Made by a program: the position numbers and the translations under genes | Assembly: GCA_963556495.2 (NCBI GenBank) | Contig: OY747715.1 | Span: 19,231,239 to 19,295,238 of the forward strand | From: Valencia hispanica | Lineage: Eukaryota > Chordata > Actinopteri > Cyprinodontiformes > Valenciidae | Length of the DNA stretch: 64,000 nucleotides | Direction of reading: 5' to 3' | In this document: piece after piece, positions 1 through 10,420 of the stretch | How positions within the stretch are numbered: the first letter of the stretch is position 1 | Layout: each line of letters begins with the position of its first letter | The notes under the pieces: generated by a model | The model's input: the letters and a program-made list of their open reading frames with translations, nothing else | What the model was told of the DNA's origin: nothing | Database searches by the model: none

Positions 1-846
1 AAGTACCTTCTGTCTTCGTGATTGGCTATTCATACCCATCCATGTAGGCTCCAGCTTATGTTATTCTTCACAATGTTTTGCAGAGTATTTTTCTACAATG
101 TCCCCATTAGATATTCCTGTCTGACTTTATACTCTTTCACCTTGATGTACAAAGGTTAAACAAAATCTAAAAGCGCAAAAACTGAATTCTTTGTTGAAAT
201 CAGATGGTCAGTAAACCTTCAACAGATATTTTGAACAGTAAATAGTTCTTTAATGTGACACCTTTAAGTGGTGTAAAAATGGGAAACATCCTTGCAAATT
301 TAGACTAAGTTCATTAGAAATGCATTCCTTCCTCGTTGTTCCATTACAGCTTAAATTTGGTTGTACTTTCCAGACATAATTGCTTATGTAACGGAAAAAA
401 CTAAATTAGTAATATGACCCTTATCTGATCGTGAAAAATAATTCTAAAATTTCAGTTGTGAGTAAACTTTAAAAGTACAGCATAGCTGTCTGTTTAATTT
501 AAGTATTTTATTTACCAGTCTAGAGTTTTTAAAAATAGTTCACAAGTGTATCCTGAACAAGTATCCACTATACAGTGAGGAATAGTTCCCTAATTGTTGA
601 TCAATAAGTACTAATGTGCAGAAACAATCTGGGTGTACAGACAAATTAAGCTCTCAGGAAATTGATAGATCAAAGTAATGTCTCTTAAAGTGGAAGAACA
701 TTGAGGGCTTTCTTGGTTGGAACAGCTGTGTGTAAATCTAAAGCCACAGCACATAAAACAGATCCAGAATCCTTCACACATATTAGCGTCCCATGTGAAA
801 AGTGTGTAAAAAGCCTTAAAAGATATATTTTTTCTTTTTCATAAAC
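1..846. other. Intergenic, nothing recognised
   Basis: AT-rich single-copy-looking sequence. No exon-like open frame, RNA gene or clear repeat was seen on either strand. Confidence 0.5.
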
Positions 847-1331
847 GTGTCCTGTCTGTCAGTGTGGCACTCAGAATTGGTGTCAGAGTACCAAGTACAA
901 GCCCAAGAGATTTACTTTCACAAGTGGAGCATTACTGCAGGGGATTTTTTTCTGATGTTATGGAGATGGAAAATAAAGGGGAAGAAAGAAATGAGATGAA
1001 AAAGAGAGGTAGGAAACAAAAACTCAAGAGAGAGGGTGAGTTGAAAATACAAGAGAGGAAGGGGAACAAGAAAACCCAAGAAAACATCAAAGTCTGCTTC
1101 CATACCCACAGGACGGCAGAGAGAGTGGAAACAAACAAAAAACAAAAAAAGGAACATCGACAAAACTAAACAAATAATTTGAACTAAGAACTACACAACC
1201 ACATCACACAAAAATGGATATAAAAATACAACAACGATGTCACCGAAAACTCATGGTACCAATTAATCAAGATCTAGTAATGATAACCTCAGCCCAAGAA
1301 TGTATCTGTAAACACCGGAGTCCCCACACCT
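847..1331 (-). repeat. Copy 2 of an unclassified dispersed repeat (family also at 39033-40145)
   Basis: Read on the minus strand, this matches the 3' half of the repeat at about 39650-40135 along most of its length. Shared blocks include the TGTGGGGAC block, a pyrimidine-rich tract and the terminal block ending in CAGACAGGACAC. The copy begins at the equivalent of 39650, so the GC-rich 5' half is missing: either 5' truncation or divergence. The minus-strand pyrimidine tract gives long purine open frames on the plus strand (864-1169) that are not genes. The family was recognised by internal comparison only; its class is unknown. Confidence 0.7.
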
Positions 1332-1554
1332 TTTGGGGACTTAAAATATATTCAACACTCATTGCAATACCATTATCCTCTATGGCAATACCACAGTCTC
1401 TCACTAAAATGCTGTAAAATCAATTGAAAAACACCTATTTAGAGGGGGAAAATGCATGTAAATATTTTCTTTTACAACATCACAGGTCTCCCAGTCAGTG
1501 GCACAATTCCCTATTAAATAAATGTGTGTGTATATGGGGGGAGGGGAGGGGGTT

Positions 1555-1885
1555 GGGTCATTTGGTGTCAATCTTCAGCGGTCATCGGGCGAGAGGCAGG
1601 GTACACCCAGGACAGGTTGGCATTCTATCACAAAACAGCACAGAGACACACAGGGCAAACAACCATGCACACACACACTCATAACAAAGAACAATTTAGA
1701 GAGATAAATTTACCTAACAGTAGTTTTTGGACTGTGGACGGAAGCTGGAGCACCCAGAGAGAACCCACGCATGCACAGGGAGTATATGCAAACTCCAAGG
1801 AGAAAGACCTCAGATTGGGATTTGAATCCAGGGTCTTCTTGCTGCAAGGCAACAGTGCTACCAACTGCGTCGACCAAGCAGTTCT
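1555..1885 (-). mobile_element. tRNA-derived SINE, near full length, antisense
   Basis: The minus strand reads through the usual teleost SINE landmarks. The tRNA-like head (GTTGCCTTGCAGCAAGAAG, near 1840-1865) is followed by a B-box-like GGATTCAAATCC near 1820, a TTTGCATA block near 1790, a CATGCGTGGGTTCTCTC block near 1760-1780, and the 3' block of the GGGTGTACCCTGCCTCTCGCC type near 1590-1605. Order and spacing fit a tRNA-related head plus unrelated body. The same family recurs at 2685, 5840, 7722, 8693, 31906, 46715 and 53335. Open frames here are shadows. Confidence 0.8.
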
Positions 1886-1956
1886 CGAGGAGTATTAAGT
1901 CATTTTTTACACAACATTAGTTAGATAAAAAGTAATACATCCATGCAGCAAATAAC

Positions 1957-2453
1957 TTAAAGAGGCTATATGCAACTTTTTCCCCAAAATAAACGTAACA
2001 ATAGACTTTTTATTTGACCATTTACGACTCAAACATCTCCTGATGAGCATACTGACACCTTGTCAGCTCACAGTGGGTGCACCTATAAGCCTGTATCCAA
2101 TTTTTACTATTTTCTGTCGGGTCGGATTTTCGCGCGCTGTCTGCAAATGTGACGTCAAGCGGGTTCATGTTAAATGTTTCAGATCACTCTGCCACCACCG
2201 CTAGTCAGCACTCGCAAGCAGATCAATGGATTGTGCAAATACACAGAAGAGACCAAGGACAACTTTGACACCAACAGTAACTCCACATAAGACTAAAGTT
2301 AAACCCCTGACAAGTGCCCGAAAAAGATCGAAGATTGAGAGCGACCGGCGTACGAGCGCGCGCTGCAAGCAGAAAGGAAGAGCAGTTCAGTTTTTTGGCC
2401 ACAGGTGTCAGTTGCGAGTTTAAATTTCAGAAAATTGCATGTAGCCCCTTTAA
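1957..2453. mobile_element. Non-autonomous DNA transposon (MITE) with inverted ends
   Basis: Inverted ends are visible: left TTAAAGAGGCTATATGCAAC, and the reverse complement of the right end TTTAAAGGGGCTACATGCAA. They agree apart from a few substitutions over about 24 bases. The interior has a CpG-containing segment (2120-2160), a perfect CRE-like TGACGTCA at 2150-2157, and a 65-codon open frame at 2226-2423 rich in Lys/Arg. That small basic frame resembles frames I associate with this fish repeat type, but I cannot name a domain. No exact target duplication was found, so the superfamily is not fixed. Confidence 0.65.
2226..2423 (+). CDS. Small basic open frame inside the MITE; doubtful protein
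   Basis: This frame has 65 codons from ATG and is strongly basic, with runs such as ARKRSKIESDRR. It lies wholly inside the inverted-repeat element at 1957-2453 and has no recognisable catalytic or zinc-binding pattern. It may be a relic of a transposon-encoded DNA-binding peptide or chance coding; nothing shows that it is translated. Alternative view: only the basic patch is conserved because it lies in the internal part of the repeat. Confidence 0.2.
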   Translation: MDCANTQKRPRTTLTPTVTPHKTKVKPLTSARKRSKIESDRRTSARCKQKGRAVQFFGHRCQLRV

Positions 2454-3009
2454 ATACAACTAAATCTTTTAGATATAAACTTTTTTTGGGACAATCTTTG
2501 TATTAGGGAAATTTGTAGATTTCTTGATCCGGTTTTTATGTTACATACCAAAACAAAACTATTGAGAACTTCAACATACTGGAAGACTAGATTTTCAATT
2601 TGACATTCAAGTCTATTACAAATTGTCAGTATGGAATGTATTGATGTAATAGGTTTGATATTTAGATAAATATTCTTCTTCAAACTGAGATGGACTGGCG
2701 ACCTGTCCAGGGTGTACCCCGTCTCTCACCCGATGACCACTGCAGATAGGCACAAGCCCTCCCCGCAACCCTGCATAGGATAGATAGTATACAGTGGGGC
2801 AAAAAAAGTATTTGGCAGCCACCGATTGTGCGGTGTTGTTGTGAAGTTGTCCCACTTAAAAAGATGAGAGAGGTCTGTAATTTTCATCATAGGTACACTT
2901 CAATTGTGAGAGATAGAACACACAAAAAAATTCCAGGTAATCACATTGTATAATTTTTGAATAATTTATTTGTATAATGGTGCAGAAAATAAGTATTTGG
3001 CCAAAAATA

Positions 3010-4245
3010 AAAGTTCTCTTTGTGATGTAACCTTGGTTGGCAATGACAGAGGTCAAAGGTTTCCTGTAGGTTTCTACCAAGTTTGCACAAATTGCAGATG
3101 GTATTTTGGCCCATTCTTCCATGCATATCTTCTCTAGAGCTGTGATATTTTGGGGCTGTCGGTGGTCAACACGACCTTTCAACTCCCTCCACAGATTCTC
3201 TGTTGGATTGAGGTCTGGAGACTGGCTAGGTCACTTCAGAACCTTGAAGTGCTTTTTATGTAGCCACTCCTTTGTTGCCCAGGCGGTGTGTTTGAGATCA
3301 TTCTCATGCTGGAAGATCCATCCACATTTCATCTCCAATGCTCTCACTGATGGAAGGAGGTTTTTGCCCAAAGTCTTACGATATGTGGCCCCATTCATCC
3401 TTTCCTTAATACGGATCAGTCATCCAGTCTCCTTTCATTTGCAGAAAAGCAGCCCCAGAACATAATGTTTCCACCCCCGTGCCTCACAGTGGGTGTGGTG
3501 TTCTGGGGATGCAATTCAGCATTCTTCCCCCTCCAAACACGGCGAGTGGGGTTTATACCAAAGAGTTCTATTTTGGTCTCATCTGACTGCATGACATTCT
3601 CCCACTCCTCCTCTGAATCAGCCAGATGGTCTCTGGCAAACTTTAGATGGGCCTGGACATGTGCTGTTTAAGTAGGGGGACTGCAGGCCTTTTATTGTGG
3701 GCAGTATAAGGTACACCTGTGCACTAATCATGATGTCAGATCAGCATCTTGATGTGGCACACCTGTGAGGTGGGATGGATTATCTCAGCAAAGCAGAAGT
3801 GCTCACTACCACACATTTAGACTGATTTGTGAACAATGTTTGAGAGAAATGGTAATATTGTGTATCTGGAATGAATTTTAGATCTTTAAGTCCATCTCAT
3901 AAAAAATGGGAGCAGAAACAAAGGTGTTGCGTTCATATTTTTGTTGAGTGTAATAGTAACCTTTGTTACTGTGGTCCCAGCTCTCTTCAGGTTATTGGCC
4001 AGTTCCTGCTGTGTAGTTCTGGGCTGTTTACTCACCGTTCATGATCATGTGTACCTCATGAGGTGAAATCTTGCACAGAGCCCCAGGTTGAGGGAGATTG
4101 TTAATGATCCATTTTCTATCATTGGTCCAACAGTTGATCTCTTCTCACAAAGCTGTTTGCCTATATTAGATTGGCTCATCCTAGTTTTGTGTAGGTGTAC
4201 AGTCATGTCCCTGGTGTCCTTAGACAGCTCTCTGGTCTTATCCAT
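3010..4245 (-). pseudogene. Tc1-type transposase, broken
   Basis: The minus-strand frame from 4245 opens with [13 protein letters not shown], followed by [20 protein letters not shown]: the N-terminal helix-turn-helix of Tc1-like transposases. The C-terminal end is recognisable at about 3010-3180 ([20 protein letters not shown], then [20 protein letters not shown]). The central part is shortened around a foreign insertion and shifts frame, so the DDE catalytic domain cannot be read intact. The enzyme would cut and paste the element at TA sites; this copy cannot make it. Confidence 0.85.
3688..3952 (+). mobile_element. Fragment of a second DNA transposon inside the Tc1 copy
   Basis: The Tc1 reading is interrupted by about 265 bases. 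They finish with TATTTTTGTTGAGTGTA, a terminal sequence I recognise from a widespread teleost Tc1/mariner-class element whose ends read CACTCAACAAAAATAT in the other direction. Only that terminus is visible; the other end is missing, so it arrived truncated or lost its start together with neighbouring Tc1 sequence near 3670-3690. Confidence 0.65.
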
Positions 4246-4565
4246 GGTGGAGGTTGGAATCTGACTGTTTGAGGGTGTGGACAGGTGGCTTTTATACAGA
4301 CAACCAGTTCAAACAGGTGCCATTAGTACAGGTAATGAGTGCAGGATAGAAGAGCTTCTTAAAGAAGTAACAGGTCTGTGAAGTTCATAATTCTTGCTAA
4401 TTTCTAGGTGCTAAATACTTGTTTTCTGCACGATTATACAATGTACCTATGATGAAAATTACAGACCTCTCTCATCTTCGTAAGTGGGACAACTTGCAAA
4501 ATCAGTGGCTGCCAAATACTATTTTGCCCCACTGTAGATAATGGAGAGATTGATTCTTCTTCAAA

Positions 4566-5835
4566 AGTTTCCAATAAATACAATATTAAAGTGTAGAATT
4601 TTTTTTACCATTACTGTCTCTGTCATGGTTTGAAGGGTTAAAACCATTGTTTGCTGCTAATATGAATTTTACCTGCAAATACAACGAATACCTTTAAAAA
4701 ATATAAATGCCTCTGATTTGCTTACATGACTTTCCCTCAGACATGTCCTTTCTTTTCTAAAGATTTTATCTTGATCTGTCCTTTCCATTTGGCCATTTAT
4801 GTAACTGAAAAGACATCCCAAACCAGAGGTTTCATTACCTTGCTAATTAATGCACTAATAAGAGGCTTGTTTATCTAGCAGGAGTAATTAGATGTGTCAT
4901 GTAACATCAATTAGGCCCATGGTGTTTAATGTGGCATTAGGATGCAGACAGTGAAAATGTTCCCATGCCTACTCCAGCTTGGACACATCGATTATGAGGG
5001 ACTTATTACACAATTTTACATAGATGGATGGAGTAATGAGTGCTGAAGAGATGATATATATTGGCACTAAGTATGGAGTTTAACACAATAATTCTTCAGA
5101 CTGTGACAGGGAATGCTATTCATACCATACTCTGTATATATATCATCATCCTCTTTTGAATCCCCAGGTTTACAAACAAAAGAAACTAGAGGCCGAGAAA
5201 TTTCGATGGGTCATTAATGTTCATCAGCCAGTTTGAAACCAAAATATTAGATCATTTCCCGATCAGTGAATGCACCATACATAAACAAAACCAGGTTGCA
5301 CAGAAAACAACTCTCCTCCATGTGAAAGTTGTTACTGCATGGAGCTTCAAACACAAACACACAAATGTGTACTTCCACTACATCACAATGCAGTTATAAC
5401 AAACCATAACTTTACACTTCTTTCCCAAGTTGTGTTATAAAATAAAGTCTTATCTTTTGCAACTAAAAACACCTGTAAATCTCTAAACTTCTTTGATGAA
5501 GTAAAACAACAAACAATTCACATAAATAGAAAAGCAGGAAAACTAATGAAACTAAAGAAGAGATTGCAAAACACTTCACTGCATTAAAAAGAGTTACACT
5601 AGAAACACAACCACGATGCAACACTAAGGGGCATGATATATGCATTATGTTAAATCCAGTCTTACGAAAAATTAAATGTACTTGTCCATTGATTTCTGCT
5701 TATCGGATACAGGCCAAACAAATCTTCGTGCAAAAGCTGACAACTGACTCCCTATTAACAGTTTCCATCTGACAGGTCAAAATCCACCTCAGTTTAATCC
5801 TTGCCAAAGAGCAGGTAATAAGGTCCTTGCTTTAA
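4566..5835. other. Intergenic; possible conserved non-coding block near 4780-4990
   Basis: No gene or repeat was recognised. The segment around 4840-4920 is unusually rich in homeodomain-type cores (GCTAATTAATGCAC near 4840, GAGTAATTAGATG near 4882, CATCAATTAGG near 4907), while the surrounding sequence lacks repeat landmarks. That combination is seen in developmental enhancers, but conservation cannot be judged from one genome. Confidence 0.35.
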
Positions 5836-5839
5836 AAGA

Positions 5840-6060
5840 CCCAGGCCTTTCTGTGTGGAGTCTGCATGTTCAACTTTTGCATGCTAGGGTTTTCTCCTTG
5901 TACTCTTGCTTCTTCTTGCCTCCGAAAAGCATGCATGTTAGATAGCTGGTGTAAGTAGCCTACATGTGTGTTTGGACCAGTGGTGTGTGCAGGTTATACT
6001 ATACCTCTTCAACAAACACTACACAGACAAACTCAAGCACACCCCACAACCCTGGATTAA
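5840..6060 (+). repeat. Highly diverged SINE remnant
   Basis: TTTCTGTGTGGAGTCTGCATGTTC (5850-5873) corresponds to the body of the tRNA-derived SINE family in this window. The following TTTTCTCCTTGTACTC and the terminal GCACACCCCACAACCCTGGATTAACC region are weakly compatible. The head with its promoter boxes is absent. Confidence 0.45.
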
Positions 6061-6517
6061 CCAGGTAAGGCACATGTGCATACACATCATTAATCAATCA
6101 CTCTTTTGATACTATACATAGAGAGAACAGTGCGCTGACATATAACTCAAACATATTCACCATCCCCTGAAAAAACAGGCAAAAACCAAAAAAAACAGGT
6201 TTGAGTGCTTGAAGTTGTTTTAGATTGTGGTGAACTTTCCAACATTTACCCTCTCCCCACCCTCACCTGCAGCTCTACCACCTCAGGGGACTTTATCTAA
6301 ATGCAGACGGGCAGCGACTCCAGTCAGACCTTTGCCTGGATGATGAAGCTCCTCATAGTTTCTTTTAAAGACCTTTACAAACCTCTCAAGAAGAGATAGA
6401 TTTGTGCTTTCTGCCTGGGTTAGGTTAGAGTTAAACCCCTTTCTGAATGTTCATTCTTTCAGCTTTTTTCTTCACATCACTGGGCTATAACTTTTTTTGA
6501 GTGCTGTTCGACAACTG
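6061..6517. other. Intergenic, nothing recognised
   Basis: No open frame of note, no repeat landmarks. Confidence 0.4.
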
Positions 6518-6598
6518 CTAAGGGATAGTACATAATTTGTAAGCCTAAGGGATAGTACAGAATTTGTAAGCCTAAGGGATAGTACAGAATTTGTAAGC
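6518..6598. repeat. 27-bp tandem repeat, three units
   Basis: The units lie at 6518-6544, 6545-6571 and 6572-6598 and begin CTAAGGGATAGTAC. The second and third are identical; the first differs from them by one base (ACATAATTT versus ACAGAATTT). The near identity suggests a recent slippage or duplication event. Confidence 0.95.
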
Positions 6599-7707
6599 GG
6601 AAGTGTTTACTACATTGAGGTATGCTGCAAAGACGGGCCCTATAAGTTGTCTCGTGAAAAAAAAAATCTCACTATTGCCACAATATGTTTTTTATTGTGG
6701 AGCATGTACAGTACTTGAGTCAAGTTAACATAGTCCTTTCAGTCCTGATCCATATCCCCTAACCACAGCCTAGTGGCAGAGCATAGACAGACCAGTAAAT
6801 TGAGATCATTTATGTTTTGGCTCAGCTCTCCACGACAGACTTGAGCACTGCATTACTGCAGATGTTGCCTTTACTGAGCAAAAGTCACATTAGATTTAAA
6901 AGGTTTGATCCCTGGGAGAGTTTAGGAAATAAAACTCTTAATTAGGATGAAAGAAAACAGATATTGTATGAACTGTATTCACAACCTAAATTTATCAAAA
7001 AACAATATGATGCAGAATCAGAAACACCAGGGTTCTTGGGTTGAGGATACAGACATGAAACTTAAACAAGAAATGTATAACAAGTCCATAAGGATTGGGG
7101 AAAACAAATGTAATTGTGTTATCCAGAGACTTAAATCAACAAATATTTCTCTGTATTGCAACTAGACTGCGCTCGACACAAACGACTGCTGCCAGCTGTT
7201 GTGGTAATAGTAGATAACAATTGTGAGATATGACACAGCCTGCAAAGAGCTTTATGTAATGTAGTTCACTGTTCCATACTAATACAGCAGAGCCTAAAAA
7301 CTGTATTTAAAAGCTATGAGATGAGATTTGGTTGCTGATCACTTTGAGGTTTTTCCTCTATCTTCTTGTTAGTCTAAAATAACTATCTGATGTCAGCAAG
7401 GTGACAGACAGGAAATGTTTGCACCTGGTGTCAGGCATTAGGGCTGCTGTAGCTCACCCAAACTGCAGGGTTAGTTGATTCCACATGATTGTTTATATGG
7501 TTGAACGGCCATCTGTCAGCCTCAGTCTTTCAGTGTCGTCTCCCCCCATCAAGCCCATATTCCATCGTTGTGTTTAGGTGCAGAATATCAAACTCCAAAC
7601 CCTTACTGCTGGTCCATTTAATAAATAATTAAGGGTATGAGGTTATGCAAGGTTCTATCAAGACTTTTTTCTTCTGCTTGAGCCCTTCTCTTTGAGTTAT
7701 ACACAGC
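6599..7707. other. Intergenic, nothing recognised
   Basis: Both strands show only short chance frames and no repeat landmarks. Confidence 0.4.
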
Positions 7708-7721
7708 ATGAATTTCTTTGC

Positions 7722-7827
7722 AGTGACCTGTCAAGGGTGTACCCCGCTTCTTGCCCAAGGATTGCTGGAGATAGGCATCATCCCCCCCGCAAACCTGCAT
7801 AGGATAGACGGTATATATGATGGATGG
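7722..7827 (+). mobile_element. 5'-truncated SINE 3' end with perfect 14-bp target duplication
   Basis: The fragment starts at AGTGACCTGTCAAGGGTGTA and contains the ACCCCGCTTCTTGCCC block and a GATGGATGGATG-type tail. It is flanked by the identical 14-mer ATGAATTTCTTTGC at 7708-7721 and 7828-7841. Its 5' breakpoint falls at nearly the same SINE position as the copy at 2685. Confidence 0.9.
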
Positions 7828-7841
7828 ATGAATTTCTTTGC

Positions 7842-8692
7842 TTCTCACGTAGCTGCTGCCTGTTACATTCAGGGTTCGGGATGGAGGTTTGAGAGGTTCA
7901 GAACGCTGATACACTTATGACCTGTCTCTCAATTGCTAAGTTCATGAATCCTGCAAGGATGTCCATGAAAGCGATGTCGTAACTCCCCACCCTGGCCGTT
8001 TTATTCATGCTGTTGTACAGCAGAGCAGAATAGATTTCAGATTTAAGTTTGCAGTATGTTTGTGATACAATGCACGTGACAATTGTTAGACACTCCACAT
8101 GCTTTGCACCTTTTTATGGAAGTTGTTGACATCAGGGTTCTGATAGGCCACGCGTTGACTGATTATAATTTATCATATATTTGTGATCCTCCCCGGCAAT
8201 ACATCAGATCATCCAAGATGCGCTTCAGTAACTTCAGAGCTGTGATTCCTCACCGGTGATCAGCAAATACAGCATTTGTCTTGTGTTTTCATTAAGGACA
8301 TGGCAAAGGTTTTGATCGCTGTAATTGTAAGCAGGGATTGTGTAACAATCACGCTAGAAAAAATTATGTTTACAAATAAAGTAGGGAGTTTCATTAATAA
8401 ATAAAAAGGCAAGGTAATACGGTAAATCTATATTTTATCAGGGTGGCTGCTGCAAGAAGAAGGAAAACAGGCTTCTGCCACAAGAACACCTGCAGTTGGG
8501 AGATTTAACCTGAACAAATCCAGGTTTGTTTCCATGGCTATCATCCAGAAAATACAGTAGGCAAGGAGGTGTTGTTTTGTTGGAACACAAAGCCAGAGGG
8601 GCATTTCCTTTCTGCTGTATTCCTATTGTACTATTTTAATAATAAAATACCTAAAAAATAAATTTTCAATGCAATATTTCACAAAAAGGATT
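7842..8692. other. Intergenic, nothing recognised
   Basis: No gene or repeat signature seen. Confidence 0.4.
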
Positions 8693-8830
8693 GTGGGGGC
8701 ACAATTGTTAGCACTGTTGATTTGTAGCAAGAGGGTCCTTTTTTTAGTTTGAGTACCAGCTGAGGCTTTTCTGTATGGAGTTTGCATGTTCGCTCCCAGG
8801 GATGTGTGGGTTCTCTCTAAATACTCTATC
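8693..8830 (+). repeat. SINE head fragment, diverged
   Basis: GGGGGCACAATTGTTAGCAC carries the A-box-like part of the tRNA-derived SINE, followed by GTAGCAAGAGGGTCC, TATGGAGTTTGCATGTTCGC and TGTGGGTTCTCTC. The B box is diverged (TTTGAGTACC in place of GGTTCGAATCC). The copy lacks the 3' block. Confidence 0.7.
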
Positions 8831-9879
8831 CCACTTCGCTAGTCCAAGAAAAACACACAAAGTTGTCCTTGAGCGTATTAGCTGTTCTTAGTAATACTCC
8901 ATTTTGTAAACTAACGCCTTCCATGACGTCTCCAAGTGACCTCCAGAGAATGCAAAGTAAATCCCAATTTACAACAAATGTAAAATCTGACTGTGGCATA
9001 TTTTTATCGCAGACAAATTGATTTGAATGCAAAGTCTGGCCAGTAGGTTAAAACACTTTTTATATTTGATATAAATGTTGGAAAGTAGTCAGTCTAATTT
9101 TAAAAAGGCAGTTTTACAGTATTGAGAGTATGATTTTAAACTCATGTCCTGTGCAGTCAGTGATTCAAATTTAGTCCAGCTGTAGCACAATCTGTGTAGA
9201 GCTGTCTGAACTATTGCAAATAAATGTGAAAAAAGTTTGAGGAAAAGACACAAACACAGAAGTACAAGCGATGAGTCACAGCTCTGCTAATAAAAGCACC
9301 AATGACATCAGCAATGTTGGAGCTTGTTTCTCTGAGCTGTAACTGAATTCTCCTGTTTTGAATTATCACACTTATGTTATGCATTTTGCATGAGAATAGC
9401 CCCAGCTTGACCAGATGGATTCCCAGTCCTGTGCAGATGCTCCATGCTGAAGCTAAATCCATGTGAAGCGACTTAAGCAAGCACTAAAAACCAAACCTTG
9501 TTTCATAACTCAGTCACCCTTGGTACCGTTTCCTAAACCTCATTTTTTACCACTATGATAAAATAACCAAATAACATTTACATCCATTGAAGAATAAAGC
9601 AGATCAAGAAAATAGATAATGTCTTCTTTTTGACAGTACCTTATTTCTCACTCAACAGTGACAAAATACCTTATAATCAGCCAAAGTGAAATCATGATAT
9701 CTAGCCAGGCTAGAATGTTTTCAGCGAATGTGCTCACTCATATGAAAAAACGTACTTTTAAGATGACCATTTCAGAAGGAAGAATCTGTTGATAGGACAA
9801 CAATTAGTGAAGTACACAAAAAATCTACTTATTAATGCAGGAGAGGCTTCTAGAAACCAATTGTTGAACAAAAGCCATT
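8831..9879. other. Intergenic, nothing recognised
   Basis: Single-copy-looking AT-rich sequence. The frame at 9211-9480 on the minus strand has no recognisable domain and no sensible splice context. Confidence 0.4.
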
Positions 9880-10420
9880 AGAAGTCCTTACAGTTTGCCA
9901 CAAGCCATATAGGGGACACAGTAAGCATGTGGAATAAAAGCGCTTTGAAGTAGAAAAATAGAAGTTTTTGGCTGGCATACAAAACGTTTTGTGTGGTGGA
10001 ACTGCACATTAACCCTGAAAACATCATCCCAACAGGTGTCACAGGGTGGTGGCAGCATCAGGCAGTGGGAATGTGTTTCTTGAAGATGGACAGGGAAAGC
10101 TGCTAATAGTTGATGGGAAGATGGTTTAAACTAAATACTGGGAAATCCTTGAAGAAAACCTGCTACAGACAACAAAAAGTTGAGATGGGGGTAGAGGTTC
10201 ACCTTCCAATGGGAAAAAAGATCTACAAAGGAATAGTTTAGATTAAAGTATACTAATTTTTGTACAAGAATGACCCCAGCTAGTCTAGACCCAAATCTAA
10301 TAGAGAATATGTGGCACTTTCAAACCACTCTGATTAAACTTAAGCTATTTTGCAAAAGAGCATTAGCAAACTGTCCTTTTAATTCCCACTTTTTCACTAT
10401 GTGCTATATTGTTTGGTAAA
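9880..10420 (+). pseudogene. Tc1-like transposase remnant, sense orientation
   Basis: Decayed coding sequence of a common fish Tc1 family. The order is CACAAGCCATATAGGGGACAC, then the GTGTGGTGG region (10,000), GGTGGTGGCAGCATCA (10050), GGGAAGATGG (10117), GAAGAAAACCTGCTACAGAC (10151), AGGTTCACCTTCC (10194) and CTAGACCCAAATCTAATAGAG (10288). This order follows the DDE transposase from its first catalytic aspartate region to the DPNLIEN-type block. Many stops and indels; ends not visible. Confidence 0.8.

Larger units (their letters stand above)
2792..4534 (-). mobile_element. Tc1/mariner element, full length but decayed, with TA duplication
   Basis: The ends are inverted: CAGTGGGGCAAAAA on the left and TTTTGCCCCACTG on the right. 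Each continues inward through matching blocks (GATGAGAGAGGTCTGTAATT on the left, its inverse near 4450-4475), giving terminal inverted repeats of roughly 100 bases. The TA dinucleotides at 2790-2791 and 4535-4536 are the expected target duplication. The transposase is encoded on the minus strand in pieces. A different transposon fragment sits inside at 3688-3952. Confidence 0.9.
2685..4552 (+). mobile_element. 5'-truncated SINE 3' end, split by a Tc1 element, with 13-bp target duplication
   Basis: The fragment starts near GGACTGGCGACCTGTCCAGG and runs through the 3' SINE block to 2791. It resumes after the Tc1 insertion with TAGATAATGG at 4535. The whole is bounded by a perfect 13-base direct repeat ATTCTTCTTCAAA (2672-2684 and 4553-4565), the signature of target-primed reverse transcription. 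Only about 120 bases are SINE; the rest is the inserted Tc1. Confidence 0.85.

Noticed and set aside
864..1169. 101-codon Lys/Glu-rich open frame
   Set aside because: It is the purine strand of a pyrimidine tract in the repeat shared with 39650-40135; no conserved domain, and the other copy does not keep the frame.
1815..1870. Possible tRNA gene (B-box-like GGATTCAAATCC on the minus strand)
   Set aside because: No cloverleaf can be drawn; it is the tRNA-derived head of a SINE.
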